Below, piece by piece: positions 36,274-45,292 of a stretch of 64,000 nt of DNA. Position 1 is the stretch's first letter. The number at the start of each line of letters is the position of its first letter. Under the pieces are notes generated by a model. That model searched no databases, was not told the origin of the DNA, and saw only the letters and a program-made list of their open reading frames with translations. Made by a program: the position numbers and the translations under genes. This DNA is from Rhizobacter sp. Root1221 (lineage in GTDB: Bacteria > Pseudomonadota > Gammaproteobacteria > Burkholderiales > Burkholderiaceae_C): positions 62,001-126,000 of the forward strand of contig NZ_LMDI01000010.1 in the NCBI RefSeq assembly GCF_001425785.1. The letters are read 5' to 3'.

Positions 36274-37383
36274 TCAGCCGGCTGTGTCGGTCAGCGGGTT
36301 CAGTGCCAGCCACGCCTCGAAGTTCGTGCGGGCGGCATTGGTGAGCAGGCTGCCGAACCGGGCCCGGTCGGCCAGGTACAGGCAATGGCGGATCAGCGTG
36401 AACGGGTTGAGCCGTGCGGTGGAGCCCTGCGATTCGAAGTGCGCCTGGTACCGCTTGACCCGCGTGATGTGGGTCTTCAGGTGGGTGTTGAACTTGCCGC
36501 GGGTGATGTCCGGGTCGAGCGACACGATCCGTTCGGTGAAGCCGTCCACCTTCTGCGGGTCGAACTCGTCGGTGCGGAAGAAGTGGCGGGCGATGCGGAC
36601 GAACGCGAACGCGTCGAGCGCCACGTTGCGCCGCCCCGCCACGGCTTCACCCGGGCCGGCCCGGGCGATGGCGCCCTCCGGCTGCTCCTCGACGGCGATG
36701 TCGGCGGCCACCTCGGAGGCCACCCGGGCCAGTTCTTCCTCGGTGGAATCGCGGATCTCGCGGAACTCGCGGTCGGCCAGCTCGAACAGCGCGGCCAGCG
36801 TGTTGATGCGGCGCTTGAGCCGGTTGGGGATCGACTTCTTGTACTTGATCTTGTGGTCGAGCACGCTCCAGGAGTCCTGGATGATGGTGCGGATCTGTAC
36901 CTCGAACTGGAAGCCCGCGTAGGCGCGGTGTTCCGGCAGCGCACGCCGCTCGGCGCCGAGCCGCAGGTCGAGGTGCAGGCCCTTGTAGCCGAACGAACTT
37001 TCCGTGTTCTCGATGGACGCGATCTTGTTCGTCACCTCCATCACCTCGAAATGACGGGCGAGCTGGTCGCGCAGCTTCTCGATGTCGTCCTCGTACAGGC
37101 ACACGATGCGCAGGCCGATCAGGTCCATGACGTGGTCCTTGATCGCGTACGGGGCGCCGGTCTTCTCGAGTTCGGCCCGGTACTTCAGGTCGAACTTGTT
37201 GATGCATTCCTCGCAGTCCTTGACGCGGCCCTCGACCTTCGAGATGGCCACTTCGCCCGTGTCCACCACGAGGGAGCGGACCAGGGCCAGGAAGGCGTTC
37301 TTGGCGTCTTCCAGCACGCGCGTGTTCGCATCGTGGAACGCGCGGAACGCGTTCTTTTCCGCCTCGAAGTCTTCCTGTGCCAT
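36274..37383 (-). CDS. RelA/SpoT-domain protein (putative stand-alone alarmone synthetase)
   Basis: 369 residues. A RelA/SpoT nucleotidyltransferase domain spans about residues 40-210: DLIGLRIVCLYEDDIEKL, SFGYKGLHLDLRL and FEVQIRTIIQDSWSVLDH correspond to the synthetase motifs DxxGxRI, GYxSxH-like and EVQIRT...H. No HD hydrolase domain and no TGS/ACT regulatory domains are present. It is longer than typical small alarmone synthetases (about 200-250 residues): the C-terminal 150 residues form a helical extension (FVRIARHFF..., HLKTHITRVKRY). It could be a housekeeping small synthetase or a toxic one. It is convergent with tarD (21 bases). Confidence 0.78.
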   Translation of the reverse strand: MAQEDFEAEKNAFRAFHDANTRVLEDAKNAFLALVRSLVVDTGEVAISKVEGRVKDCEECINKFDLKYRAELEKTGAPYAIKDHVMDLIGLRIVCLYEDDIEKLRDQLARHFEVMEVTNKIASIENTESSFGYKGLHLDLRLGAERRALPEHRAYAGFQFEVQIRTIIQDSWSVLDHKIKYKKSIPNRLKRRINTLAALFELADREFREIRDSTEEELARVASEVAADIAVEEQPEGAIARAGPGEAVAGRRNVALDAFAFVRIARHFFRTDEFDPQKVDGFTERIVSLDPDITRGKFNTHLKTHITRVKRYQAHFESQGSTARLNPFTLIRHCLYLADRARFGSLLTNAARTNFEAWLALNPLTDTAG

Positions 37384-37430
37384 GGGGTTTCCGTGTCGCT
37401 TGTTGTCGGTTCGATGGTACGGCACGGCCG

Positions 37431-38315
37431 TCAGGCGGTGTCCGACAGCTGCGCCGCCATGAAATCGATGAAGGCCCGCGTGCGCTGCGGCAGCCGCTTG
37501 CGGCTCGGGTAGTACATGTGGAAGCCGAGGTCCGCGGGGCGCACCTCGGGCAGCACCACGACGAGCCGCCCCGCCTGCAGGTCGCCCGCGGCGGTGATGT
37601 CGTCGAGCAGGCCGATGCCCATGCCGGCGCGCACCAGTGCCACCTCGGATTCCGGGTCGTTGGTGCAGAAGACCGGGTCGGGATCGAACGCGCCGGCGCC
37701 GGGCAGGTCCCACGGCCACAGCTTGCCCGACTGCGAATCGCGGAAACCCGTGCAGCGGTGCTGGCGCAGGGCCTCGATGCTGTCGGGGGTGCCGTGGCGC
37801 GCCAGGTACGACGGCGCGGCACACAGCCGCTGTCGCACCGCGAACAGGCGGCGCGCCACCAGATCGCCGCGGGGTTGGTGGCCCGACCGGAAGCCCACGT
37901 CCACCTGCTGGTCCACCGTGTCCGTGAACGCGTTGGCGGTGACGAGTTCGATGCGCACGCGCGGGTGCCGCTCGCAGAAGCGGGCGATGGGCTCGGCGAG
38001 AACGGCACGCGCGGACGGCGCGGCACTGACCCGCAGCGGCCCCACGACCTGCAGGCTTGTCGCGTTCACGATGTTCAGTGCGCGGGCCAGTTCGTCGAGC
38101 GGCGTGCGCGTGAGGTCGAGCAGCGATTGCCCCTCCTGCGTGAGGCTGCAGCGGCGCGTGGTGCGGTGGAGCACGCGCACACCGAGGTGGTCCTCCAGCT
38201 GGCGGATGCTCTTGCCCACGGCCTGTGCCGTGATGCCTTCATCGACCGCCACCCGCTGGAAGCTGCCCAGGACGGCCACCTTCGAGAAGAGCCTCAACGC
38301 ACGCAATTGATCCAT
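37431..38315 (-). CDS. LysR-family regulator divergent from an aldo/keto reductase
   Basis: 294 residues with an N-terminal HTH (MDQLRALRLFSKVAVLGSFQRVA, VLHRTTRRCSLTQEG) and a CrgA-like LysR effector domain (RVRIELVTANAFTD, VDVGFRSGH). ATG at 38313-38315 starts the HTH; upstream in-frame starts add nothing conserved. The 113-base divergent spacer to the aldo/keto reductase at 38429 suggests it regulates that gene and itself. Confidence 0.87.
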   Translation of the reverse strand: MDQLRALRLFSKVAVLGSFQRVAVDEGITAQAVGKSIRQLEDHLGVRVLHRTTRRCSLTQEGQSLLDLTRTPLDELARALNIVNATSLQVVGPLRVSAAPSARAVLAEPIARFCERHPRVRIELVTANAFTDTVDQQVDVGFRSGHQPRGDLVARRLFAVRQRLCAAPSYLARHGTPDSIEALRQHRCTGFRDSQSGKLWPWDLPGAGAFDPDPVFCTNDPESEVALVRAGMGIGLLDDITAAGDLQAGRLVVVLPEVRPADLGFHMYYPSRKRLPQRTRAFIDFMAAQLSDTA

Positions 38316-38428
38316 GGCCTTCGATTCCCAACTTTCGGTTTGCAATGTGACGTCGCGCGACGGGCTTCTCCGGTGGCAGGCGGCTGCCTACAGTGGATGC
38401 ACACCCACCCACCACCCGGAGGCCTTCC

Positions 38429-39403
38429 ATGAAGCAACACCCACTCGGCAACGACCCGACCGTCCACGTGTCCGAACTGTGCCTCGGCACCATGTATTTT
38501 GGTACGCGGATCGACGAACCCACGTCGTTCGCCATCCTCGACCGCTTTGTCGACGCGGGCGGCACCTTCATCGACACCGCCAACTGCTATTGCTTCTGGA
38601 CCGGCGGCGGGCAGGGCGGCGAAAGCGAGCGGCTCATCGGGCGGTGGCTGCGCAGCCGCGGGCTGCGCGACAAGGTGGTGCTGGCCACCAAGGTCGGGGC
38701 CGCGATCGTCGATCGAAGCCGCCCCTATTCGGCGCTCAACCGCGAGGGCCTGGCCGCGGCAACGATCAAGGCGGAGGCGGCAAAGAGCCTGAAGCACCTC
38801 GGCGTCGACCGCCTCGACGTGTACTACACCCACGTCGATGACCGGGCCACCGCGTTCGAGCAGACCTTGCGCGGGCTGGCCGAGTTGGTCAGCAACGGGG
38901 ACGTGGCCGTGGTCGGCGCCAGCAACTACCCCACGTGGCGGCTCGCGTTGATCCGCGACATCGCGCGCCGTTCGGGCCTGCCGCTGTTTCGTGCGGTGCA
39001 GATGCGCCACAGCTACCTCGAGGCACGGCACCTGCGCGTGCCGGCCCCGGAGGTCTCGCAGTTCCCCGTCACACCAGAATTGCTCGACTACGCCGGCACC
39101 GATGGTGCGCTCACCGTGCTGGGATATTCAGCGCTGCTCGAAGGCGCCTACGTGCGGCCCGACCGACCGCTGCCGCCCGACTACGACACCCCGGGCGCGG
39201 ACCGCCGCCTGGGTGTGTTGCATGCCGTGGCCAGCGAGCTGGGGGCCACGCCGAACCAGGTGGTGCTGGCATGGATGCTCGCGGGCACCGTTCCCGTGAC
39301 ACCGGTGCTCGGGGTCAGCAGCGTCGCGCAACTGGACGAGGCGCTGGGTGCCACCACCTTGCGCCTGGACGAGGCGACGATGCGCCGGCTCAACGACGCG
39401 TGA
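38429..39403 (+). CDS. Aldo/keto reductase
   Basis: 324-residue NADPH-dependent TIM-barrel oxidoreductase. Catalytic tetrad by motif: Asp and Tyr in FIDTANCY (about residues 45-52), Lys in LATKVG and His in YYTHVDD. Closest in style to the AKR11-14 (YajO/perakine reductase-like) groups acting on aldehydes and sugar derivatives. ATG at 38429 follows a GGAGG site; an in-frame ATG at 38393 is rejected. The stop overlaps the convergent MFS gene by 14 bases. Confidence 0.86.
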   Translation: MKQHPLGNDPTVHVSELCLGTMYFGTRIDEPTSFAILDRFVDAGGTFIDTANCYCFWTGGGQGGESERLIGRWLRSRGLRDKVVLATKVGAAIVDRSRPYSALNREGLAAATIKAEAAKSLKHLGVDRLDVYYTHVDDRATAFEQTLRGLAELVSNGDVAVVGASNYPTWRLALIRDIARRSGLPLFRAVQMRHSYLEARHLRVPAPEVSQFPVTPELLDYAGTDGALTVLGYSALLEGAYVRPDRPLPPDYDTPGADRRLGVLHAVASELGATPNQVVLAWMLAGTVPVTPVLGVSSVAQLDEALGATTLRLDEATMRRLNDA

Positions 39404-40610
39404 CGGCCCCGGCCCGCGGAATCCAGTACGCCAGTTGCGCGGCGGCGCCCAGCGCGATCACCCCGGTGACCGCGATGCCGGCGCCCAGGGTCAGCGTGGC
39501 GGCCATGAAGGACAGCAAGGCGGGCCCGCACGACGAACCGATGTCGGCCATCAGCCGCCACACCCCGAGGAAGTGCGCGCGGCCGATGCGCGGCGAGTGG
39601 TCGGCGCCGAGCGTCATCACCATGCCCGACCCGATGCCGTTGCCGAACCCGATGGCCATCGCGGCCAGCAGCAGCGTGGTGGCGCCGTGGGTGAACGGCG
39701 TGAGCAGCAGCGCCGCGCCCATGATGACCATCGAGGGAACCGCCACCCAGCGGCGGCCCTTCAGGTCCATCAGCCGGCCGGCGGGGTAGAACACGAGCAT
39801 GTCGACGCCGCCGGCCAGGCCGTAGATCAGTGACGCCACCGACGGCGCCAACGCGAGGTGGTCCGCCCACAGCGGGATGATGGCCTGCCGGCTCGCCCGC
39901 ACGGCGCTCACGAGCATCACGCCGATGCCCAGCGTGATGAAGATGTGGCGGTGGTCCTGCAAGGTCGACCGCAGTGTCGGGCGGGCGGCGGGGGCCGTGG
40001 GGTCGGCGGGGGGAGCCTCGAGGTCCGGCATGCGGGCACCCACCACGGCGGCCACCGCGAGGGCCACGATGCCCACCCCGTAGGCACCGTCGATGCCGTG
40101 CAGGTGGATCACTGCGGACGCCACGAACGGGCCGATGAACATGCCGATGCGCATCACGCCGCCGAGGGTGGACAGCGCGCGTGCGCGGTAGGCCACCGGC
40201 ACCGCCTCGGTGAGGTAACTCTGGCGCGCGAGCGTGAACACCGCCTGCGACATGCCGATCATGAAGGCGCCCACGAGGAACACACCGAGGTGGCGCGTCC
40301 ATGCGCACAGCGCCATCGCCAGCGCGCTCCAGGCGGCTGCTGCGACGATGGCCCATCGCTCTCCCTTGTGCATCGTGATCAGCGACGCCGGGATGTTGCT
40401 GACGAGCGAGCCTACGCCGATCAGCATCACCACCAGCGCGGCCATGGCCACGGATGCCCCGAGGCCGCGCGCGCTCAGCGGGATGACCGGGAGGATGGCG
40501 CCCTCGGCGAGGCCGAACAGCAGCGAGGGGGCAAAGGCGGGGACGGCGATGCGCCGCAGCGAGAAGGCGTCAGGGGGCACGGGGATGGCGGGTTCGATGC
40601 GACCGCGCAT
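39390..40610 (-). CDS. MFS transporter, 12-helix drug/metabolite efflux type
   Basis: 406 residues with about 12 hydrophobic helices. The RIGM and GRLMDLKGRRW segments occupy the positions of MFS loop motifs, and TLARQSYLTEAVPVAYRARALSTLGG resembles motif B/C regions of drug-type efflux carriers. N-terminal about 25 residues are cytoplasmic. Substrate unknown. ATG at 40608-40610; a further in-frame extension to 40667 is disfavoured. It ends inside the aldo/keto reductase gene on the opposite strand. Confidence 0.8.
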   Translation of the reverse strand: MRGRIEPAIPVPPDAFSLRRIAVPAFAPSLLFGLAEGAILPVIPLSARGLGASVAMAALVVMLIGVGSLVSNIPASLITMHKGERWAIVAAAAWSALAMALCAWTRHLGVFLVGAFMIGMSQAVFTLARQSYLTEAVPVAYRARALSTLGGVMRIGMFIGPFVASAVIHLHGIDGAYGVGIVALAVAAVVGARMPDLEAPPADPTAPAARPTLRSTLQDHRHIFITLGIGVMLVSAVRASRQAIIPLWADHLALAPSVASLIYGLAGGVDMLVFYPAGRLMDLKGRRWVAVPSMVIMGAALLLTPFTHGATTLLLAAMAIGFGNGIGSGMVMTLGADHSPRIGRAHFLGVWRLMADIGSSCGPALLSFMAATLTLGAGIAVTGVIALGAAAQLAYWIPRAGAVTRR

Positions 40611-40927
40611 TTTCGCGCTGGGGGCGGCTCGGTGCAGGGGCCTGTGGAATGCCCGTCCCCGCAGCACCGGGAGCCGCGGTCGCTGTGCATGGTCAAACCC
40701 GGCCCCGGTCTACGTCCGGAACCATGCCTGCGCATCTGTGAAAGGTCCGAGGATGGTGCGTTGTGCACTGTGCACGGGCGATGCGCAGCGCATCGTGCTG
40801 CGCGAAGACAGCGAGTGGCGGCCGGTGTGGAACCGTGTCCATTTCCATGCCGAGAGGGCCCCCGCGACGCCGGGTCGGCAGCGCTGCGCCGGTCGGCCGG
40901 TGAGGTTGTGCCAAAGACGATCAGGCA

Positions 40928-40945
40928 CGCTTAATGCATTAAGCG
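40928..40945. promoter_or_regulatory. 18-bp perfect palindrome in the receptor promoter
   Basis: CGCTTAATGCATTAAGCG is perfectly palindromic over 18 bases. Upstream TTGTGC (40906-40911) with an 18-base spacer to CTTAAT (40930-40935) makes a plausible promoter whose -10 lies inside the palindrome, so a bound dimer would block it. The receptor ATG is 31 bases further. The rest of the 365-base spacer 40611-40975 holds no gene I can support. Confidence 0.6.
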
Positions 40946-40975
40946 ACACACTACTTTACCGACCGGGAGGATTGA

Positions 40976-43762
40976 ATGTTCCTTAAGACGAAGCTCTCCG
41001 CGAGCCTGGTGCTTGCCTTCGGAGGTGCTATCGCGCCAAGCGCGTTTGCCCAGCAGGCCCTTGAACGGGTGGAGATCACCGGCTCGTCGATTCGTCGCGT
41101 CGACGCCGAGGGCGCCCTGCCCGTCACGGTGCTTCAGCGCGCCGACATCGAGAAGACCGGCGCCACCAGCGTCACCGACTTGCTCCAGAAGATGCCTGGC
41201 CTGCAAGGCGGCACCACGGAGTCGACCTCCGTCGGCGGCGACGGCAAAGGCTTCGCCGGTGCATCGATCCACAACCTCACCGAGAACCGCACGCTGGTGC
41301 TGTTGAACGGCCGCCGCCTCGCGAACTACGGCGGGCAAAGCCTGACCGGCAACCTGGCCGGGTTCGACCTGAACAGCCTTCCGCTCGCCGCCATCGAGCG
41401 CGTCGAAGTGCTGACCGATGGCGCGTCCGCGCTGTACGGTGCCGATGCCATCGCCGGCGTCGTCAACTTCATCACCCGCCGCAACATGAGCACCGGCGAC
41501 CTGAGCCTCGGTGCCTCGCGTCCGAAGGGCGCCGTGGCACGCGAAGAGCGCTTCAGCCTGAGCAAGGGCATCGGCGACCTCGAGACCGACGGCTTCAACC
41601 TGATGGCCTCGTTCGCGGTGGACCGTCGCTCGCCGATGAACGGCACGGACCGCTCGTTCTCGAAGACCGGTGTGATCGATTTCGAGAACGGCGGCAAGCG
41701 CTACCAGGCCTTCCTGGGCTCGGTCCGCGGGGCACCGGCGAACGCCACCGACGATGCAGGTGACCTGGTCAATCCGCACTACTTCCGCACCGGCGCCTGC
41801 GCTTCGTCCAACATCAAGGTCACCGACCCGGGCACCAACAAGACGTCCTGCTACTACGACTTCGCGTCGAAGCTCGAGACGTACTCGGAACGCAAGCGCC
41901 ACAGCTTCTTCACGACCGCCACGGTCAAGGTCGCCCCCGACCACACGGTGTTCGCCGACGTGCTGCTCAGCCGCAACACCAGCAGCGGGAAGCTCGCTGC
42001 GGTGCCGGTTGAAATCGGCATTGCCGCGGGCAGCGCGCTGCACGACGAATACCTCGCACCGATGGGCATCACGGGGGACTCCGTGGCCTACTGGCGCGCG
42101 GCCGACCTGGGTGGTCGTACCGACGAGAACATCTCCGACTTCGGCAACGTCGTCATCGGCGCGAACGGCCTGCTGGCCGGCTGGGACTACAAGGGCGCCA
42201 TCACCCATTCGGAAAGCCGCTTCAAGCAGAACATCTCGGGCTACCCGGGCGGCCTGGCCCTGAACCGCCTCCGCGACAGCGGCACCATCAACCCCTTCCT
42301 GGAGGTCGGCCAGCAAGACGCCGCAGGTGTCGCAGCGCTGTCCGCCGTGGCCTACAAGGGCCTCTGGGACGCGGGCGATTCGAAGCTGACCTCGGCCGAC
42401 CTGAGCGGTTCGCGCGAGCTGTTCCAACTGGCCGGTGGTCCGCTGTCGCTCGGTACCGGCGCGAGCTTCTACCAGGAGCAGTTCGCCGGCAAGCCGTCCC
42501 TGTTCGCCCAGGGCAAGCTCGCTGACCCGGTTGCCGGCACGTTGTGTACGCCGGGCCTGCAGTACCCGGATCCGGGCGCCTGCGACCAGCGCGCCGGTGA
42601 TGCCGCCGCCATCGTGCCTTACAGCGCGAAGCGCAACGCCTACGGCCTGTTCCTCGAGCTCAACGCCCCGCTGGTCAAGAGCTTCGAGCTGAATGGCGCT
42701 GTGCGGTACGACCACTACGACGACTTTGGCAGCACCACGAACGGCAAGACCAGCTTCCGCTGGACGCCGGTGCAGGGCCTGCTGTTCCGTGGCTCGGTGG
42801 GCACGGGCTTCAAGGCGCCCACGGTGCCGCAGGTCAAGGCCACGGCGCAGCCATACGGCGTGACCAGCGCGGCCTACGAGTCGACCGCAGCCCTCGAAGC
42901 CATCGCCACGTCGTTGGGTGCACAGACCCGTCCGGGCGAGGTGCAGTATGACCAGACCGCCGGCGGCAACGCCAACCTGAAGCCGGAAAAGTCGCGCCAG
43001 GCCACCATCGGCATCGTGTTCGAGCCGGTCCCGAGCGTCTCGCTCGGAGCCGACCTGTGGCACGTGGCCGTGCGTGACGTGATCGGCCAGGTCAGCGAAG
43101 GCAGCGCCTTTGCCGACCCGGCCAAGTACGCCAGTTCCTGGGCCGTCCAGCGCGACAACGCGACGGGCATCGACTACATCGCGTTCAAGGCCGACAACCA
43201 GAACCTGGGCAAGCTGTACTCCACCGGCATCGACTTCAACGTGCAGGGTCGCACCAGCACGCCGTTGGGCCGCCTCACCACGCAACTGCTGGCCACGTAC
43301 ATGCTGCGTGAGAAGAAGCAGCAGGCCGCCGGTGGCGAATACTTCAGCGCCGTCGGCCAGTACGACCCCTCGCTGACGACGGTGACGTTCCGCTGGCAAG
43401 GCCGTGCCACCGCGTCGCTGAAGACCGGCAACTGGACCAACACCCTGCAGGCCAACTTCAAGTCGGGCTACAAGGATGCGGTCGCGGAAGTCCAGATCGT
43501 CAACGCCGACGGCACGCTGAGCGGCGAGTACGAGGACGTGCAGCTGAAGATCAAGCGCTACGTCACCTTCGACTTCCAGTCGCAATTCCAGGCCACGAAG
43601 AACTTCTCGATCACGGCCGGCCTGCTGAATGTGTTCGATCGTGACCCGCCGCTGTCGCTTGCCAACGGCGGGCTGGGCAAGGGCCAGATGTTCGGCTACG
43701 ACGACCGCTACTACGATGCGCGCGGCCGCACGCTGTACGTCAACGGCAACTTCACGTTCTGA
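40976..43762 (+). CDS. TonB-dependent outer-membrane receptor
   Basis: 928 residues with a signal peptide (about 1-25, ending PSAFAQQ). A TonB-box-like LERVEITGSSI leads into a plug domain (about 40-170: EKTGATSVTDLLQKMPG, NLTENRTLVLLNGRRL, IERVEVLTDGASALYGADAIAGVVNF) and a 22-strand-type barrel. The C-terminus ends in GRTLYVNGNFTF with terminal Phe, the outer-membrane insertion signal. The plug matches the large oar/IroN-like group found in xanthomonads and Burkholderiales, used for peptides, glycans and other bulky nutrients rather than classical siderophores. The adjacent ExbB-ExbD-ExbD-TonB genes should energise it, and the convergent peptidase/Dpp operon suggests a peptide ligand. GGGAGGA ribosome site precedes ATG 40976. 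Confidence 0.92.
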   Translation: MFLKTKLSASLVLAFGGAIAPSAFAQQALERVEITGSSIRRVDAEGALPVTVLQRADIEKTGATSVTDLLQKMPGLQGGTTESTSVGGDGKGFAGASIHNLTENRTLVLLNGRRLANYGGQSLTGNLAGFDLNSLPLAAIERVEVLTDGASALYGADAIAGVVNFITRRNMSTGDLSLGASRPKGAVAREERFSLSKGIGDLETDGFNLMASFAVDRRSPMNGTDRSFSKTGVIDFENGGKRYQAFLGSVRGAPANATDDAGDLVNPHYFRTGACASSNIKVTDPGTNKTSCYYDFASKLETYSERKRHSFFTTATVKVAPDHTVFADVLLSRNTSSGKLAAVPVEIGIAAGSALHDEYLAPMGITGDSVAYWRAADLGGRTDENISDFGNVVIGANGLLAGWDYKGAITHSESRFKQNISGYPGGLALNRLRDSGTINPFLEVGQQDAAGVAALSAVAYKGLWDAGDSKLTSADLSGSRELFQLAGGPLSLGTGASFYQEQFAGKPSLFAQGKLADPVAGTLCTPGLQYPDPGACDQRAGDAAAIVPYSAKRNAYGLFLELNAPLVKSFELNGAVRYDHYDDFGSTTNGKTSFRWTPVQGLLFRGSVGTGFKAPTVPQVKATAQPYGVTSAAYESTAALEAIATSLGAQTRPGEVQYDQTAGGNANLKPEKSRQATIGIVFEPVPSVSLGADLWHVAVRDVIGQVSEGSAFADPAKYASSWAVQRDNATGIDYIAFKADNQNLGKLYSTGIDFNVQGRTSTPLGRLTTQLLATYMLREKKQQAAGGEYFSAVGQYDPSLTTVTFRWQGRATASLKTGNWTNTLQANFKSGYKDAVAEVQIVNADGTLSGEYEDVQLKIKRYVTFDFQSQFQATKNFSITAGLLNVFDRDPPLSLANGGLGKGQMFGYDDRYYDARGRTLYVNGNFTF

Positions 43763-43773
43763 GGTCACGGCCA

Positions 43774-43806
43774 GGCCGGAGCCGGGCACCATGCCCGCCT
43801 CCGGCC
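43774..43806 (+). terminator. Hairpin between receptor and exbB
   Basis: GGCCGGA (43774-43780) pairs with TCCGGCC (43800-43806) enclosing an inner GGGCA/TGCCC stem. No T-run follows, so this may be a partial terminator or an RNA-processing site that lets exbB-tonB be expressed at a different level from the receptor. The remaining spacer to 44000 holds no gene. Confidence 0.45.
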
Positions 43807-44000
43807 GGCCCGCAGGCGTGTGAACGCCGCCGCCGGTCATCCCGGTGGCTCCGGTCGTTCACCGCGCCACGACGATGTCCATCATGGCTTGTTACCCCGC
43901 GGCGACTGTGCTTGCGAGCCTGGTTGTTGCCTGTTCCATGGCGCCGTGCAGTGGGCCTGCCGCTTGCTTAGTGTTGTCCACGTCACTGAGGATCCCCACC

Positions 44001-44846
44001 ATGTTCCAAACCCTCCGAAAATCCGCCATTGCCGCTTCGGCCGCCTTCGCCCTGATGACCAGCGCCGGCCTCGCCGTCGTGGCCCAGCCCGTCCACGCCC
44101 AGGCCGCCAGCGAGTCTGCCGCGCCCGCCACCGCGCCGGCAACGCCCGCCGTGCCGTCGGCCGCCGCGAAGCCCGCCACCACCACCGTGGACAACCCGTA
44201 CGGCCTTGAAGCGCTGTGGAAGACCAGCGATGCCATCGCGAAGACCGTGCTCGTCATCCTGCTCGCCATGTCGATGGGCAGCTGGTACGTGATCGTCGTG
44301 AAGCTCATCGAGCAGACCAAGATCACCCGTCAGGCCAAGCTGGCCAACAAGACCTTCTGGAGCGCCGGCACCGTGCTCCAGGGCGCCGCTTCGCTGGAAC
44401 AGGTGAGCCCGTTCCGCTTCATCGCTGAAGCCGGCCTTGAATCCACCAAGAAACACGTGGGCCTGCTCGAGCACGTCGACCTGAACAGCTGGGTCACGCT
44501 GTCCATCCAGCGCGCCATCGAGCGCGTGCAAAGCCGCCTGCAGAACGGCCTGGCCCTGCTGGCCACCGTCGGTTCCACCGCCCCGTTCGTCGGCCTGTTC
44601 GGCACGGTGTGGGGCATCTATCACGCGCTGACCGCCATTGGCGTGGCCGGCCAGGCGTCGATCGACAAGGTGGCCGGCCCGGTGGGTGAAGCGCTCATCA
44701 TGACCGCCATCGGCCTGGCGGTGGCTGTGCCGGCGGTGCTGGGCTACAACTGGCTCGTGCGCCGCAACAAGGGGGCCATGGACGAAGTGCGCGGCTTTGG
44801 CAACGACCTCCACTCGGTGCTGCTCGCGACGAGCCGCAAGGCCTGA
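44001..44846 (+). CDS. exbB: ExbB-like proton-channel subunit (MotA/TolQ/ExbB family)
   Basis: 281 residues. ExbB pentamers with ExbD form the proton channel that powers TonB. This copy has an N-terminal signal peptide (to about residue 34, VHAQA) and an Ala/Pro-rich periplasmic linker (35-65) before the first core helix (about 82-100). The conserved block with helices 2 and 3 contains ATVGSTAPFVGLFGTVWGIYHAL and GEALIMTAIGLAVAVPAVLGYN, the family signature. ATG at 44001 after GAGGATCCCCACC. It starts a tight run with two exbD genes and tonB. Confidence 0.92.
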   Translation: MFQTLRKSAIAASAAFALMTSAGLAVVAQPVHAQAASESAAPATAPATPAVPSAAAKPATTTVDNPYGLEALWKTSDAIAKTVLVILLAMSMGSWYVIVVKLIEQTKITRQAKLANKTFWSAGTVLQGAASLEQVSPFRFIAEAGLESTKKHVGLLEHVDLNSWVTLSIQRAIERVQSRLQNGLALLATVGSTAPFVGLFGTVWGIYHALTAIGVAGQASIDKVAGPVGEALIMTAIGLAVAVPAVLGYNWLVRRNKGAMDEVRGFGNDLHSVLLATSRKA

Positions 44847-44849
44847 GCC

Positions 44850-45281
44850 ATGGGCATGAACGTCGGGTCATCCGGCGGCGACGACGACGAAGTGGTTTCT
44901 GCCATCAACACCACGCCCCTCGTGGACGTGATGCTGGTGCTGCTGATCATCTTCCTGATCACCATCCCGGTGGTGACCACGTCCGTGCCGGTCGCGCTGC
45001 CGAAAGAGTCCATCGAGGTGCGCGAGAGCAAGCCCGAGAACATCATCATCTCGGTCGACCAGACGGGCGCCATCTTCTGGTACGACGCGAAGGTGCCGAA
45101 TACGCAAGCCCTCGTCAGCAAGCTGAAGGCCGTTTCGCAGATGAAACCGCAACCCGAAGTGCAGATCCGCGGTGACCGCGGTGCCAACTACGACTCGGTG
45201 GGCAAGGTGGTCTACGCCAGCCAGCGGGCCGGCATCGTGAAGCTGTCGTTCATCACGGAGCCGCCCCCACGCGGGGGCTGA
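44850..45281 (+). CDS. exbD: ExbD-like biopolymer transport protein (first copy)
   Basis: 143 residues: a short cytoplasmic N-terminus, one transmembrane helix carrying the essential Asp (D26 in TPLVDVMLVLLIIFLIT) and a periplasmic domain ending EPPPRGG. The start lies 3 bases after the exbB stop. The paired exbD downstream differs clearly in its periplasmic part, so the two may form a heteromeric stator. Confidence 0.92.
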   Translation: MGMNVGSSGGDDDEVVSAINTTPLVDVMLVLLIIFLITIPVVTTSVPVALPKESIEVRESKPENIIISVDQTGAIFWYDAKVPNTQALVSKLKAVSQMKPQPEVQIRGDRGANYDSVGKVVYASQRAGIVKLSFITEPPPRGG

Positions 45282-45292
45282 AAGGAGCTGTC

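Noticed and set aside
40931-43840. 969-codon open frame antisense to the TonB receptor
   Set aside because: Covers the receptor exactly, is His/Val/Arg-rich without motifs, and lacks a ribosome site.
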